NCBI RefSeq assembly: GCF_029892065.1
Contig: NZ_CP120374.1
Location: 1,116,001-1,180,000 of the forward strand
Length of the DNA: 64,000 nt
Direction of reading: 5' to 3'
Source of the DNA: Sinorhizobium garamanticum
GTDB taxonomy: Bacteria; Pseudomonadota; Alphaproteobacteria; Rhizobiales; Rhizobiaceae
Shown here piece by piece: positions 17,124-25,663 of the stretch. Position 1 is the stretch's first letter, and the number at the start of each line of letters is the position of its first letter. Both the position numbers and the translations under genes were made by a program. The notes beneath the pieces were generated by a model. That model worked only from the letters and a program-made list of their open reading frames with translations. It did no database searches and was not told the origin of the DNA.

Positions 17124-18529
17124 GCAGCCTCCAGAAGCATGGCGCCGCCTTGTCCACCGCCGATGCACTCGGTGGCTATGCCCCGCTTCAGCCCGAGCCG
17201 GCGCATCGCGTTGACGAGATGAAGCACGAGGCGGTTTCCGCTCGTGCCGACCGGATGCCCGAGGCTAATCGCCCCTCCGTCCACGTTGAGCCGGTCGCGT
17301 TCGATAGGCCCGAAGACGCCGTCGAGACCGAGCACGTCGCGGCAATATTCCTCGTCCTCCCATGCGGCAAGACAGGCGAGCACCTGCGCGGCGAAGGCCT
17401 CGTTGAGTTCCCAGAGATCGATGTCCTCGCGGGAGAGCCTTCTGCGTCTCATGAGTTCGGTCGAACACAATGTCGGGGCAAGCCCCATGATCGAGGGGTC
17501 GAGCGCCGACCATTCACTGTCGACGATGCGGGCGAGCGGCGCGAGCTTGTGCCTGTTCATCGCCTCTTCCGATGCGAGGACAACCCAGCAGGCGCCGTCG
17601 GTGATCTGGGAGGAATTGCCGGCGGTGACGTTGCCGTAGGGTTTTTCGAACACCGCCTCCAGCTTCGCGAGCTTGTCCATCGACGTGTCCGGCCGCAGGC
17701 CGTCGTCATGATCGTAGAGCATGCCGTGGCGGGAGACCGCCGGGATGACCTCGCCCGCGAGGAAGCCTTCATTCTGCGCGCGCGCCAGCCGTTGATGGCT
17801 TTCCAAGGCATAGGCGTCAGCAGCTTCGCGCGTGATGCCGAACAGATGGCCGATCACCTCCGCCGTCTGACCCATATTGAGATCGGTGATCGGATCAGTA
17901 AGTCCGCGTTCGAGGCCGACTACAGGCTTCGCCATCTCGGGTCTCAAACCCGCCAAGGCAGTGGCCTTTTCCCAAGGTGTCTTTGTCGTTGCAAAGCCGC
18001 CGAACCATTCGACCGCTTGCTGGCGAAGCACCAGAGGTGCATGGGACAGCGCCTCCGTTCCGCCGGCGAGAATGAGATCGGCCCTGCCAGCTTCGATCGC
18101 ACGGAAGGCTATGTCGATCGACTGCATGCCCGAGCCGCAATTGATCTGGACGGTAAAGGCCGTCATCGCCGCCCCCATGCCGAGCCTGAGGGAGGCCACG
18201 CGCGCCGGGTTCATCTCGTCGGCGATCACATTGACACAGCCGAGAATGACGGTGTCGAATTCATCCCGAGAGAAAGGCTGACGCATGAGAAGCGGCCGTC
18301 CACATTGGATGGCGAGATCGACCGGCGTGAACGGTCCCGGCTTGTTGCGCGCCCGGAGAAAAGGTGTACGCGCCCCATCCACCAGGTAAACGGGGCGACC
18401 AGAACTCGCGACGGTCCGATTGGGGGATAGCGATCCGCCGGCGATCGGTCCCCCGGCAGCACCCGCCTTCGCCGTGCGACGCGGGTTCTCCGCCTTCGTC
18501 GCTGCAGCGGAGTTCGGCGGCAGGGCCAT
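17120..18529 (-). CDS. fadA: Acetyl-CoA acetyltransferase (3-ketoacyl-CoA thiolase)
   Basis: The 469-residue thiolase has nucleophile Cys131 in INCGSGMQ, the GHPVGTSG histidine loop and the C-terminal Cys in CIGGGQGG. These three motifs define the Claisen-type thiolase site, which cleaves 3-ketoacyl-CoA to acetyl-CoA. An unusual low-complexity N-terminal extension of about 45 residues (Ala/Gly/Pro/Ser-rich) precedes the fold and has no recognised role. The ATG at 18529 has GGGAGTTAAGCG upstream. It is the first gene of a three-gene operon with overlapping junctions: thiolase, FadB, CoA-transferase. Confidence 0.92.
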   Translation of the reverse strand: MALPPNSAAATKAENPRRTAKAGAAGGPIAGGSLSPNRTVASSGRPVYLVDGARTPFLRARNKPGPFTPVDLAIQCGRPLLMRQPFSRDEFDTVILGCVNVIADEMNPARVASLRLGMGAAMTAFTVQINCGSGMQSIDIAFRAIEAGRADLILAGGTEALSHAPLVLRQQAVEWFGGFATTKTPWEKATALAGLRPEMAKPVVGLERGLTDPITDLNMGQTAEVIGHLFGITREAADAYALESHQRLARAQNEGFLAGEVIPAVSRHGMLYDHDDGLRPDTSMDKLAKLEAVFEKPYGNVTAGNSSQITDGACWVVLASEEAMNRHKLAPLARIVDSEWSALDPSIMGLAPTLCSTELMRRRRLSREDIDLWELNEAFAAQVLACLAAWEDEEYCRDVLGLDGVFGPIERDRLNVDGGAISLGHPVGTSGNRLVLHLVNAMRRLGLKRGIATECIGGGQGGAMLLEAA

Positions 18530-18662
18530 CGCTTAACTCCCAATAGGCGGCGGGACGTCGAAACCGGATTTTCTCCTGGAAGTATAAGAAGATCACGCGT
18601 CAGCCGCACGGTTTCGAGTCAAGATCAAACGTTCAAAGCCAGTAATCGGTTCCGCAGCTGTC

Positions 18663-18785
18663 ATTTCGATCAATCTGCGCCTGCTGCACTCCGTCGTCGA
18701 CAAATCGGCCTCGTTGCGGGAACGCGAGATCACCGAAGCGTGGCCCGTTGCCGGTCTGCCGGAAACACTGCACGTCGACAGCGGT
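18663..18785 (+). pseudogene. Possible relic of a DDE/rve-type transposase
   Basis: One frame reads LLHSVVDKSASLREREI, then WPVAGLPETLHVDSG. The string WP-x-G-x-P-x-x-L-H-V-D resembles the block around the second acidic residue of integrase-core (rve) transposases. The frame changes character after HVDSG and there is no start codon or flanking inverted repeat. Only about 40 residues support the call. The surrounding gap 18530-18888 shows nothing else. Confidence 0.3.
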
Positions 18786-18888
18786 GACGATGCGTGTGTG
18801 CCTGTCGACCTCCGCCGACTGCGACGGTCCAAGGGCGGCAGAGTCATCCCGATCACGCCCACCAATGACCTTACGGAGGTCAGCTATC

Positions 18889-19089
18889 CTAGACGCACGG
18901 CAGCGCGCCGTGCCCTCGACGCTGAGGGGCGTGTTCGCCATTCGGGTTTGGCGCCGGCGCCTCTCTTGTGTCCCGAGGCGGATTTTTGCGTTTATCGGAC
19001 TTTGGCGCCGATACCTGAGGGTCGCGATCCCGGACGGGCCGCGCTTTGGGATCGCCCTTCTTGGGCGGAACAGAAGCTTTCTCAGTCAT
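18889..19089 (-). CDS. Small Lys/Pro-rich hydrophilic protein
   Basis: A 66-residue ORF starts at ATG 19089 (MTEKASVPPKKGDPKARPVR) and is rich in Lys, Arg, Pro and Asp with no hydrophobic segment. Similar short, disordered, basic proteins belong to the general stress regulon in rhizobia. The best support is a GGAAC-N16-GGTT promoter whose -10 lies about 30 bases upstream. The ribosome site is weak (GAGCAACG). The longer frame from 19182 would read through that promoter and was rejected. Function is unknown. Confidence 0.45.
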   Translation of the reverse strand: MTEKASVPPKKGDPKARPVRDRDPQVSAPKSDKRKNPPRDTREAPAPNPNGEHAPQRRGHGALPCV

Positions 19090-19118
19090 GGTTCGTTGCT
19101 CGCGTTTGCCACAGGAAT

Positions 19119-19143
19119 AACCGCTCGGCAGAAGCAGGGTTCC
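19119..19143 (-). promoter_or_regulatory. Candidate ECF15/RpoE2 general-stress promoter
   Basis: On the minus strand GGAAC (19143-19139) and GGTT (19122-19119) are separated by 16 bases. The predicted transcript would start near 19110 and leave a leader of about 20 bases before the ATG at 19089. The same -10 variant occurs upstream of the oxidase operon. Confidence 0.5.
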
Positions 19144-19322
19144 AATTAGAGTGTGCGAGCATCTCAGCTGGCCCCGACGCAATCTCGGTCCGCTACTAGT
19201 TGCTGGGTTCGACCCCGAGCCCGCGGTAGCGGACTCATGGTCTCGTGGAGAACTCGCGCCGCTCAGCGATGATATCCCAGAAGGTGGGCTAGCAAGATAG
19301 CGCTGGTCCTCGGCAATTTCCC

Positions 19323-19550
19323 CTAACCTTGCGGAGCGAGGCTTGTTCGGATCCCAGCGTCGGCAAAGCGGGTTAACTGTGTCTGAGTTGCCTCCTCGGT
19401 ATAAAGAACGTGAACAGCGCGACCGCTGGCGGTGAGCTTTTCAGCCTCCTTAAAGGCTTCTTCGAAACTCACGGGAATTGCATCGGTGGCGGTGGAGGGA
19501 TCGTCCTGTTCCAATACGTAAAACCTGGCGTTTCGGATATCAGTGGTCAT
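19323..19550 (-). CDS. Small conserved-type protein of unknown function
   Basis: A 75-residue ORF starts MTTDIRNARFYVLEQDD at ATG 19550, with AAAGGAGA upstream at good spacing, so I set the start there and not at 19574. The protein is soluble, with a predicted beta strand (ARFYVLEQ), two helices (SFEEAFKEAEKLTASG) and a second strand (AVHVLYTE), which suggests a compact alpha/beta fold. No family is recognised. It lies alone between intergenic regions; a partial GGAAC element upstream has wrong spacing. Confidence 0.62.
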   Translation of the reverse strand: MTTDIRNARFYVLEQDDPSTATDAIPVSFEEAFKEAEKLTASGRAVHVLYTEEATQTQLTRFADAGIRTSLAPQG

Positions 19551-19713
19551 CGGCGCTCTCCTTTCGCGCAACAATAGCTGGCGAGCGCGATGGTTCCGGA
19601 TGACAGGGATTTACCCGACGCTGCACCACCGACGATGGCCATGAAACCGCAACCGGCTCGTCGGCCTCATGTCTCTCCGCGCCGGCGACCGGGCAATGTC
19701 GATGATGGCGTCT

Positions 19714-19941
19714 CTAGCGGAGGTCGGATCCTCCTGTTCCAGGCAACACCAGGCCCGAGCGGGCGACCGCGAAACCCCTGGAGCCGCCGATCTCAAGGGA
19801 GCCGATGGCCGCCGCCAGGACAGGCAGGATGATGCAAAGCCGCAGGAGCAGCCGGCGCATTTCCATGGGATCGAAGTTTTGCCATTTCTCATGGCCTCGG
19901 GCAAAAGCCTGTTTTGCCAGGATGACATCAACAATATTCAT
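19714..19941 (-). CDS. Possible small membrane protein
   Basis: The frame from ATG 19941 gives 75 residues (MNIVDVILAKQAFARGHEK) with one hydrophobic segment (LLRLCIILPVLAAAIGSL) in the middle. GGAG lies eight bases before the ATG. The C-terminal third is Gly/Ser-rich and could be read-through of non-coding sequence. It is the only frame in the 520-base gap between 19575 and 20095 with a plausible start and membrane helix. Existence as a gene is uncertain. Confidence 0.35.
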   Translation of the reverse strand: MNIVDVILAKQAFARGHEKWQNFDPMEMRRLLLRLCIILPVLAAAIGSLEIGGSRGFAVARSGLVLPGTGGSDLR

Positions 19942-20037
19942 GACCGTCACTCCGTATCTGTAATGACGGCCTTTGGTCGAACACGGCTAACCAAGTTCGA
20001 CAGGCGGCACGAAGATTCCGAAAAAATTTCTCGCAGC

Positions 20038-20064
20038 TGTCGAAATGTGCTTCTTCTGTTCGTC
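20038..20064 (+). promoter_or_regulatory. Candidate ECF42-dependent promoter of the DGPF/sigma operon
   Basis: TGTCGA (20038-20043) is followed after 17 bases by CGTC (20061-20064). As I recall the ECF42 literature, promoters of this family have TGTCGA at -35 and CGA/TC or a close variant at -10. It lies 32 bases before the first DGPF gene, which fits autoregulation by the sigma factor encoded downstream. Confidence 0.5.
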
Positions 20065-20095
20065 AACCGAGCATCGAAACACAGGAGCACTCATC

Positions 20096-20446
20096 ATGAA
20101 GTATCTCTGTCTGGTCTGGTGCGAGGAAGGGAAGTTCGAGGCATTGTCCAATGAGGAGGGGAAACAACTCGATCGCGACTCGTTGAGTTATGACCAGGAA
20201 CTGGTCAGAAGCGGACACATGATTGCTGCGGAAGCGCTGCAGTCGCCTGGGAACTCCGTGGTCGTGCGCGTGCGCCACGCCGAGACCTCCGTAACGGATG
20301 GCCCCTTCGCCGAAGCCAAGGAACAGATCGGCGGCTTCATCCTGATCGAGGCAAGGGACTTGAACGACGCGATCCGCGTTGCGGCGGGGATTCCGCTCGC
20401 CAAGCTCGGCAGCATAGAGGTGCGGCCGGTTCACGATTTCGGTTAA
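20096..20446 (+). CDS. YCII/DGPF-domain protein
   Basis: The 116-residue protein begins MKYLCLVWCEEGKFEAL and carries the signature VTDGPFAEAKEQIGGFILIEA. DGPF/YCII proteins have a ferredoxin-like dimeric alpha/beta fold with a conserved His-Asp pair and are commonly encoded beside ECF42 sigma factors; their biochemical role is not established. The start at 20096 has ACAGGAGC upstream; the longer frame from 20045 overlaps the predicted promoter. It is followed after 18 bases by a second paralogue. Confidence 0.85.
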   Translation: MKYLCLVWCEEGKFEALSNEEGKQLDRDSLSYDQELVRSGHMIAAEALQSPGNSVVVRVRHAETSVTDGPFAEAKEQIGGFILIEARDLNDAIRVAAGIPLAKLGSIEVRPVHDFG

Positions 20447-20464
20447 GGCTCAAGGAGAGAACAG

Positions 20465-20821
20465 ATGCACTATCTCTGCCAATTCTGGTTTGAAACCTCG
20501 GGCGCGAAGGAACTGTCGAAGGAAGAAGGGGAAAAGCTCACGAAAGACTGCATTGCCTATGACGAAGGCCTCACCAAAAGCGGCCATTTGCTGCTCGCTC
20601 AGGCCCTTCGGCCGCCGGCAACGGCAAAGACAGTCCGCGTGAGCGACGGCAAGATTTCGGTTACCGACGGGCCCTTCGCCGAGATCAAGGAACATCTCGG
20701 CAGTATCATACTCATCGAAGCCGCGGACATGAACGAGGCGCTTCGCATTGCAAGTCGTTCGCCGCTCGCCAGGCTCGCCGCCATAGAAGTGCGCCCGGCC
20801 TATTCGATCAACGAGCAGTGA
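20465..20821 (+). CDS. Second YCII/DGPF-domain protein
   Basis: The 118-residue paralogue of the preceding protein has VTDGPFAEIKEHLGSIILIEA in the same place and a matching end (PLARLAAIEVRPAYS versus PLAKLGSIEVRPVHD). The two arose by gene duplication. CAAGGAGAGAAC precedes the ATG. It is cotranscribed with its neighbour and with the ECF sigma gene, which starts 53 bases later. It may act as a sensor or co-regulator of the sigma factor, but that is inferred only from gene order. Confidence 0.85.
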   Translation: MHYLCQFWFETSGAKELSKEEGEKLTKDCIAYDEGLTKSGHLLLAQALRPPATAKTVRVSDGKISVTDGPFAEIKEHLGSIILIEAADMNEALRIASRSPLARLAAIEVRPAYSINEQ

Positions 20822-20874
20822 TATCCGCGTGTCATCGGAGGCCGAAGGCATGCCGACATGGCTGAGGTGACGTC

Positions 20875-22101
20875 TTGCAGAAGCTGATCGACGACATCTA
20901 CCGCTCTCATTCGCGCAGGGTGCTTGCAACACTCATCCGTCTGCTCGGCGATTTTGACCGGGCGGAGGAGGCGCTGCACGAGGCCTTCGCCGAAGCTGCG
21001 CGGAAGTGGCCAAGGGATGGGGTTCCGGACAACCCCATGGCCTGGCTGGTGTCGACGGGCCGCTTCCGTACCATCGACCAGCTAAGAAGGCGGTCGCGCT
21101 TCGACGCGTCGATGAAGGATATCGAAGACAGCCTCTATCCGGCCCAGGAAGCGGAGATCGGCGATATGGATCTCATAGAAGACGATGTACTCCGCCTGAT
21201 CTTCACCTGCTGCCATCCCATTATTCCGGCGGATGCGCAGATCGCCATGTCGCTCAGGGAAATATGCGGGCTGACGACAGAGGAGATCGCTCACGCTTTC
21301 CTCGTTCCCGCACCAACGGTCGCGCAGCGGATCGTGCGCGCCAAGAACCGTATCCGCTCTGCCGGAATTCCCTACGAGGTGCCGGACAAGGACCAGTTGC
21401 CGGATCGCCTGCAGCGCGTACTGCACGTTATCTATCTGGTCTTTAATGAGGGCTACTCGGCTACCTCGGGAGCGGATATTGTCAGGACGGATTTGACGGC
21501 GGAGGCCATCCGGCTCTGCCGGACACTGCTCGCCCTTCTGCCGGACCTCGAAGTTTCAGGGCTGCTTGCGTTGATGCTGCTGCAGGACTCGCGGCGCGCG
21601 GCGAGGCGGAGCGCCACGGGCGAGATCATCTTGCTTGCCGATCAGGACCGCTCTCTGTGGGACCGTGAGATGATAAGGGAGGGATTGGCCCTGATCGATG
21701 CCGCGACGGGGTGTGGCGCGGTCGGCTACTATGGCCTGCAGGCAGCGATCGCCGCCGAACATGCCCGGAAGCGAAAGGCGGAGGAAACCGACTGGCACCG
21801 CATCGTCGGACTCTACGGCTTGCTTCTCATCGCCCGCCCCTCTCCCATCATCGAACTGAACAGGGCGGTGGCTCTTGCCATGTGCGAGGGACCTGCGGCC
21901 GGTCTCGCGATCGTAGAGGCCATCCTCTCCAGGGGAGAACTGCGGGATTATCATCTGGCGCATGCGGCACGCGCCGATTTCCTGCGCCAGCTCAAGCGCT
22001 TCCCCGACGCCCGCCTGGCCTATGAAAAGGCACTTGAACTTTGCCGCCAGCAACCGGAAAAAGCATTCATCCGCAAGAGGATCGCCGAGCTTCCCGAGTG
22101 A
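20875..22101 (+). CDS. ECF sigma factor of the ECF42 type with C-terminal extension
   Basis: The 408-residue protein has sigma region 2 (about 10-75, FDRAEEALHEAFAEAARKWP) and region 4 (about 115-170, MSLREICGLTTEEIAHAFLVPAPTVAQRIVRAK). A large C-terminal domain follows (DUF6596/TPR-like: LQRVLHVIYLVFNEGY, IELNRAVALAMCEGP, AHAARADFLRQLKRFPDA). This architecture and the two neighbouring DGPF genes define ECF42. No anti-sigma gene is adjacent, which is normal for this group because the extension takes over control. The start is a TTG at 20875 with GAGGTGACG upstream; no ATG or GTG in frame fits. Confidence 0.9.
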   Translation: MQKLIDDIYRSHSRRVLATLIRLLGDFDRAEEALHEAFAEAARKWPRDGVPDNPMAWLVSTGRFRTIDQLRRRSRFDASMKDIEDSLYPAQEAEIGDMDLIEDDVLRLIFTCCHPIIPADAQIAMSLREICGLTTEEIAHAFLVPAPTVAQRIVRAKNRIRSAGIPYEVPDKDQLPDRLQRVLHVIYLVFNEGYSATSGADIVRTDLTAEAIRLCRTLLALLPDLEVSGLLALMLLQDSRRAARRSATGEIILLADQDRSLWDREMIREGLALIDAATGCGAVGYYGLQAAIAAEHARKRKAEETDWHRIVGLYGLLLIARPSPIIELNRAVALAMCEGPAAGLAIVEAILSRGELRDYHLAHAARADFLRQLKRFPDARLAYEKALELCRQQPEKAFIRKRIAELPE

Positions 22102-22278
22102 CACGGCGCCGCCGATGATCGCGCCCGATGCCCCTCACCTCCGCTCGCAGCTTTCGGATTCGATCCGGCGTCTGACACCCTACCGAACTTTAGCCTGTTA
22201 GAATTTGATCGGTCGATCGGGCCGGGCTTGCAGCACCTCACATCTCATGCGGAAGCAATTCGACTGTCCATGGGTCTG

Positions 22279-23451
22279 TCAAGCCCTCAGGAACTGCGAG
22301 GCCTTGTCGAAGCTTAACCCCGGAAAAATCTTCGTCGTCAGGTCTCTGGCCGTCACCTCGAACTGCCGATAGAGCATCGCCGCGGCGAGTTCGCGCACGT
22401 CTGCGGTCGGCATCAGGTCGCGGTCGTCGAGCAGCTTACCATCGCCGATGCCCGGCCAGCGCCCGAGGACGCGTCCGCCATCGATTGCCCCGCCCGCGAG
22501 TACGGCGCATCCGCCGGTGCCGTGGTCGGTGCCGCCCGAGCCGTTCTGCCGCACTGTACGCCCGAACTCCGTCATCGCCAGCACTACGGTCTTCGACCAG
22601 ACGGTCGGGCCGAGCGTCGCCTTCAGCGTGCTGATCGCCTGCGCCAGATCCTGCGCTGGTCGCCTGAATTGCCCGGCTTGCCCCACATGCGTATCCCAGC
22701 CGGTGATCGAGAAGCTCGCGATCCGATACTCGCCCTTCAACATAGTGCCGGTGAGGCTCGCAACGTCGACGATCCTCTCGGCACGCTTGCCGTCCGGCTC
22801 GGCGGCCATCGCCGCCCCGTTCGCCCGCGTCGCCTCGTCCATCGCGTTGGCGAAAATCGGATCGCCGGCATAGAGCCGCATCAGGAGCTGCATCTCGTCC
22901 TTTGCCGTGCGGAGGTTGGAATCGGATGCCCAGACATCGACGTCGTTCGGGCCGGAAAGGATCAGTTCCGTCGAGGTGTTGACGTCGATCGCCTTGCGGT
23001 CGTCCGAACGCGGGATTACCGAAAGCGCCCGATTGAGCCAGCCGGTCTTCTCCTCGGCCACGTGCTCGCCGCCCGATTCCAGCATGTCCTGCCCGTCGAA
23101 ATGGCTACGCTGGTCGCGATAGGGCGTCGAGACCGCATGCACGAAGGCAAGCTCACGACTCTTCCAGAGCGGCATCAGGCCGGCCGCCGCGGGATTCAGG
23201 CCGAAATGCCCGTCGAGATCGAGAAGCCCCTTGTCCGGTGTCAGCGCCAGCGTCGGCCTCAGGCGCGCGAAACCCGCCTCGTCGTAAGGCTGCACCAGGT
23301 CGAGCCCATCCATCGCGCCGCGCAGCACGATCGTGACAAAGCGGTTGTCGCCCGGCATCGCAGCGAAGGTGACCGGCGTGAAGATCGGCGCCGCCGCGAG
23401 GCAGCAGGCCGATCTCAGGAAGCCGCGGCGGGAAAGCGTAACCTCGGTCAT
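22279..23451 (-). CDS. DUF1501 protein, Tat-exported
   Basis: The 390-residue protein begins with a twin-arginine signal (SRRGFLRSACCLAAAPI) and continues with FVTIVLRGAMDGLDLVQPY, the start of the DUF1501 fold, an alkaline-phosphatase-like superfamily member. MTEFGRTVRQNGSGGTDHGTGG near the C-terminus matches the conserved metal-binding type region of the family. It is expected in the periplasm. The start at 23451 was chosen because the signal peptide begins there. It lies 11 bases after the DUF1800 gene and forms with it a two-gene operon. The enzymatic activity of DUF1501 proteins is not known. Confidence 0.87.
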   Translation of the reverse strand: MTEVTLSRRGFLRSACCLAAAPIFTPVTFAAMPGDNRFVTIVLRGAMDGLDLVQPYDEAGFARLRPTLALTPDKGLLDLDGHFGLNPAAAGLMPLWKSRELAFVHAVSTPYRDQRSHFDGQDMLESGGEHVAEEKTGWLNRALSVIPRSDDRKAIDVNTSTELILSGPNDVDVWASDSNLRTAKDEMQLLMRLYAGDPIFANAMDEATRANGAAMAAEPDGKRAERIVDVASLTGTMLKGEYRIASFSITGWDTHVGQAGQFRRPAQDLAQAISTLKATLGPTVWSKTVVLAMTEFGRTVRQNGSGGTDHGTGGCAVLAGGAIDGGRVLGRWPGIGDGKLLDDRDLMPTADVRELAAAMLYRQFEVTARDLTTKIFPGLSFDKASQFLRA

Positions 23452-23462
23452 GATCGTGCTCC

Positions 23463-24989
23463 TTATCGGCGGTTGAATTCGGGCGAGGCCAGCACCAGCG
23501 TCAGGCCGCTGATCTTGTTCGGCGCTTGGGCGACGATGCGGATCGTCTCGTCGCGCGCCGCATCGGCAAGCGTCGCCTTCAGGAATTCGCGCGGATCCTC
23601 GTCCTTGCCGAACTGAGCGGAGGCGCGCCGCGCCCAGGCAAGCCTCTCGGCAAGCTGGCTCCCGGTGATCCAGGTGGAGAAATTCTCTTCGAAGCCCGCC
23701 GGGCTCGGCGGCAGCCATGTCGGCTGGCCCATGCGCCGCAACGCGCCCTGCCCCAGCGCCCGCGCCGTCTGGAGGGCCTTGCGCCGTTTCGATGCCGCCG
23801 CGTCCTCGGGATCGGGTGCCATCGCGCCGGCATCGCCGCCCATGGCGCTGCCCTGCCCCGCCATTGCCTTCGGCGCCATCGTCGCATCGCCGCCGTCGCC
23901 GCCATCCTGGTGGGCCCGCATGAACTCGCCCACTGCGCCATCGCCGCTACCGGCATTCAGCGCCCTCAACCCGGCTACGACATAGTCGAACGGCTGACGC
24001 GCCTTCGCCCCCTCGTCGCGCCACGCCGCCGGATGGTCGAGCATCGCTCCGTAGACGGCCATCAGGTCGCCGTCCGTCTTCTTCCAGGCATCCGCCATCG
24101 CCACCACCATCTCGCTCGACGGCTGGTCGGAGACGAAATGGACGGCAAGCTTGCGGCTGATGTGCTCCGCGGTCTTCGGATGGACCGCGAGATCGTCGAG
24201 CAGCGCCAGATAGTCCTTCGGAGACCGTTTCGCGCCGCCATAGCTCACGCCGAGTACCCTGTGCTCGCCCGGCTCCGAAATGCCCGGACGGAAAGTGGCG
24301 TCCATATCTCGGCGGTCGATCGTCAATCCGGTCAGCACCATCGCCGCGGCGCGGACGTCGGCCTGTGTATAGCCGCTGCCCGCCCCCAGCGTATGCAGTT
24401 CCAGGAGTTCGCGGCCGAGGTTCTCGTTCAGCCCCTTCTTCTGTTTCATGCCGCCCGGCGAATCTGGCCCCTGCGACTGCGCCTGATCCAGATAGATGAG
24501 CATCGCCGGATGCTGCGTCGCGTTGCGCAGCAAGTCACGGAATGAACCGCCGAGATGCGGCCGGATCGCTTCCGCCTCGTAAAGCGGCACGATCATCCGC
24601 ATCGGCAGGCTCTTGTTGGCGCTGGTCGAGAAATGGTCGGTCCAGAAGGCTGCAAGCCGCTCGTAGAAGCCGTTCGGCGAAAGCACGGCCTGCATCATCC
24701 GCGCATTGGCGTCGCGCTGGAAGCCGTGCAGTACGCGCTTCTGGATTGCCTTGCGCTTGTCTCGGCGCGCCTGCTCGTCGCCGCTCTGGCGCAACTCCCT
24801 CAGTTCCTCCTGCAGGTCGGCAATCTGCTGATGCCGTCCATCGATGCCGTCGGAAAGAAAGGACGGCGCACTGCGAGCACCGCTCGCCACCTGACCAAGC
24901 AGTTGGTCCTTGCTCTGCGGCGGCACCTCGCCCGGCCGGAAACCATAGCCGAACCGGATCGCCGCCATCGTCGGAAAGGAGAGGCTCAT
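23463..24989 (-). CDS. DUF1800 protein
   Basis: The 508-residue protein is of the DUF1800 family: IRFGYGFRPGE near the N-terminus, then FYERLAAFWTDHFSTS, NENLGRELLELHTLG and a C-terminal part including QPTWLPPSPAGF. An insertion rich in Gly, Ala, Met and Asp (about residues 365-405) looks disordered. DUF1800 and DUF1501 genes are paired in many bacteria and are thought to act together outside the cytoplasm; activity is unknown. The ATG at 24989 has a strong AGGAGGTGA site. The much longer frame from 25112 was rejected on that basis. Confidence 0.87.
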   Translation of the reverse strand: MSLSFPTMAAIRFGYGFRPGEVPPQSKDQLLGQVASGARSAPSFLSDGIDGRHQQIADLQEELRELRQSGDEQARRDKRKAIQKRVLHGFQRDANARMMQAVLSPNGFYERLAAFWTDHFSTSANKSLPMRMIVPLYEAEAIRPHLGGSFRDLLRNATQHPAMLIYLDQAQSQGPDSPGGMKQKKGLNENLGRELLELHTLGAGSGYTQADVRAAAMVLTGLTIDRRDMDATFRPGISEPGEHRVLGVSYGGAKRSPKDYLALLDDLAVHPKTAEHISRKLAVHFVSDQPSSEMVVAMADAWKKTDGDLMAVYGAMLDHPAAWRDEGAKARQPFDYVVAGLRALNAGSGDGAVGEFMRAHQDGGDGGDATMAPKAMAGQGSAMGGDAGAMAPDPEDAAASKRRKALQTARALGQGALRRMGQPTWLPPSPAGFEENFSTWITGSQLAERLAWARRASAQFGKDEDPREFLKATLADAARDETIRIVAQAPNKISGLTLVLASPEFNRR

Positions 24990-25663
24990 GGCGGTCACCT
25001 CCTGATCACTGAATGGTGACAGCCTCCGGGCCAAATGCGTCCGCAATTCGGCTATTTCCCAAAATGAACAATTTGTAATCCGTTGGGAACGCCTTGTAAT
25101 TTGCTGGGCCAAACATCATCAGAGCCCCCCGTAACCTCCAAGCAAACGGGAAGAATTGGTGCTTTGGCTTCACGATAGGCAACGACCAAGCGCAACCAGC
25201 GCTCGTGACCCTAGACGACATTCGCGACACACATTCGGATAACCGCTTTGCCCCGAAATGCGGTCCAGGGCACATCGGCCTTGACGCGATCGCGCTTGAG
25301 GCGTGCTTCTACGGGTATCGGAGAGATTCGGACTGACCGGTCCGGGTCAATGCACGACTGAGAGGTCTTGTCGTAAGAGCTGTCTCCCCGAGGAATTTGG
25401 CCGAGCCGGGCAACCCCGCACACTCACGCTGCCCGGCTCGTTCAGTGCTCCGGAGAGCGGGTGTTCAAGCACCGATTTCCCACACCACGGTGCCGGTTAT
25501 TCCGAAAAATCCTTCGTTCGGTTCGGTGCCCATCAGGCCGTTGTTCCGGCCGATGACGCGCCAGCGCGACGCGGCTTACGTCCTCGTTTTGAAACTAACG
25601 CGAAGCTACGCGCGTATCAGTTTCCCGAGGGACGAATTGTGTTTTCCGGAAGGAGCAAACCGT
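24990..25663. other. Gene-free interval before the gas-vesicle operon
   Basis: This 674-base stretch has no frame with a convincing start. It should hold the minus-strand promoter of the DUF1800 gene near 25000-25060 and the plus-strand promoter of the gas-vesicle operon. A weak TTGAAA (25589-25594)/GCGTAT (25612-25617) pair with 17-base spacing overlaps a dyad, GAAACT (25591-25596) and AGTTTC (25619-25624), which could be an operator. A short plus-strand frame at about 25170-25340 (VTLDDIRDTHSDNRF) has coding-like composition but no start or family. Confidence 0.4.
25402..25440. repeat. Perfect 11-base inverted repeat
   Basis: CGAGCCGGGCA (25402-25412) and TGCCCGGCTCG (25430-25440) are perfect complements with a 17-base loop. 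The stem is GC-rich but no T run follows on either strand. It stands alone upstream of the gas-vesicle operon. It may be an attenuator, a terminator of an unseen transcript, or a protein site. Confidence 0.5.

Noticed and set aside
15069..18430. Two long plus-strand frames antisense to fadB and the thiolase
   Set aside because: Both mirror genes with full catalytic motifs; products have no recognisable fold.
22102..22278. Possible small gene between the sigma factor and the DUF1501 gene
   Set aside because: No frame has a ribosome site and plausible composition; treated as a terminator region.
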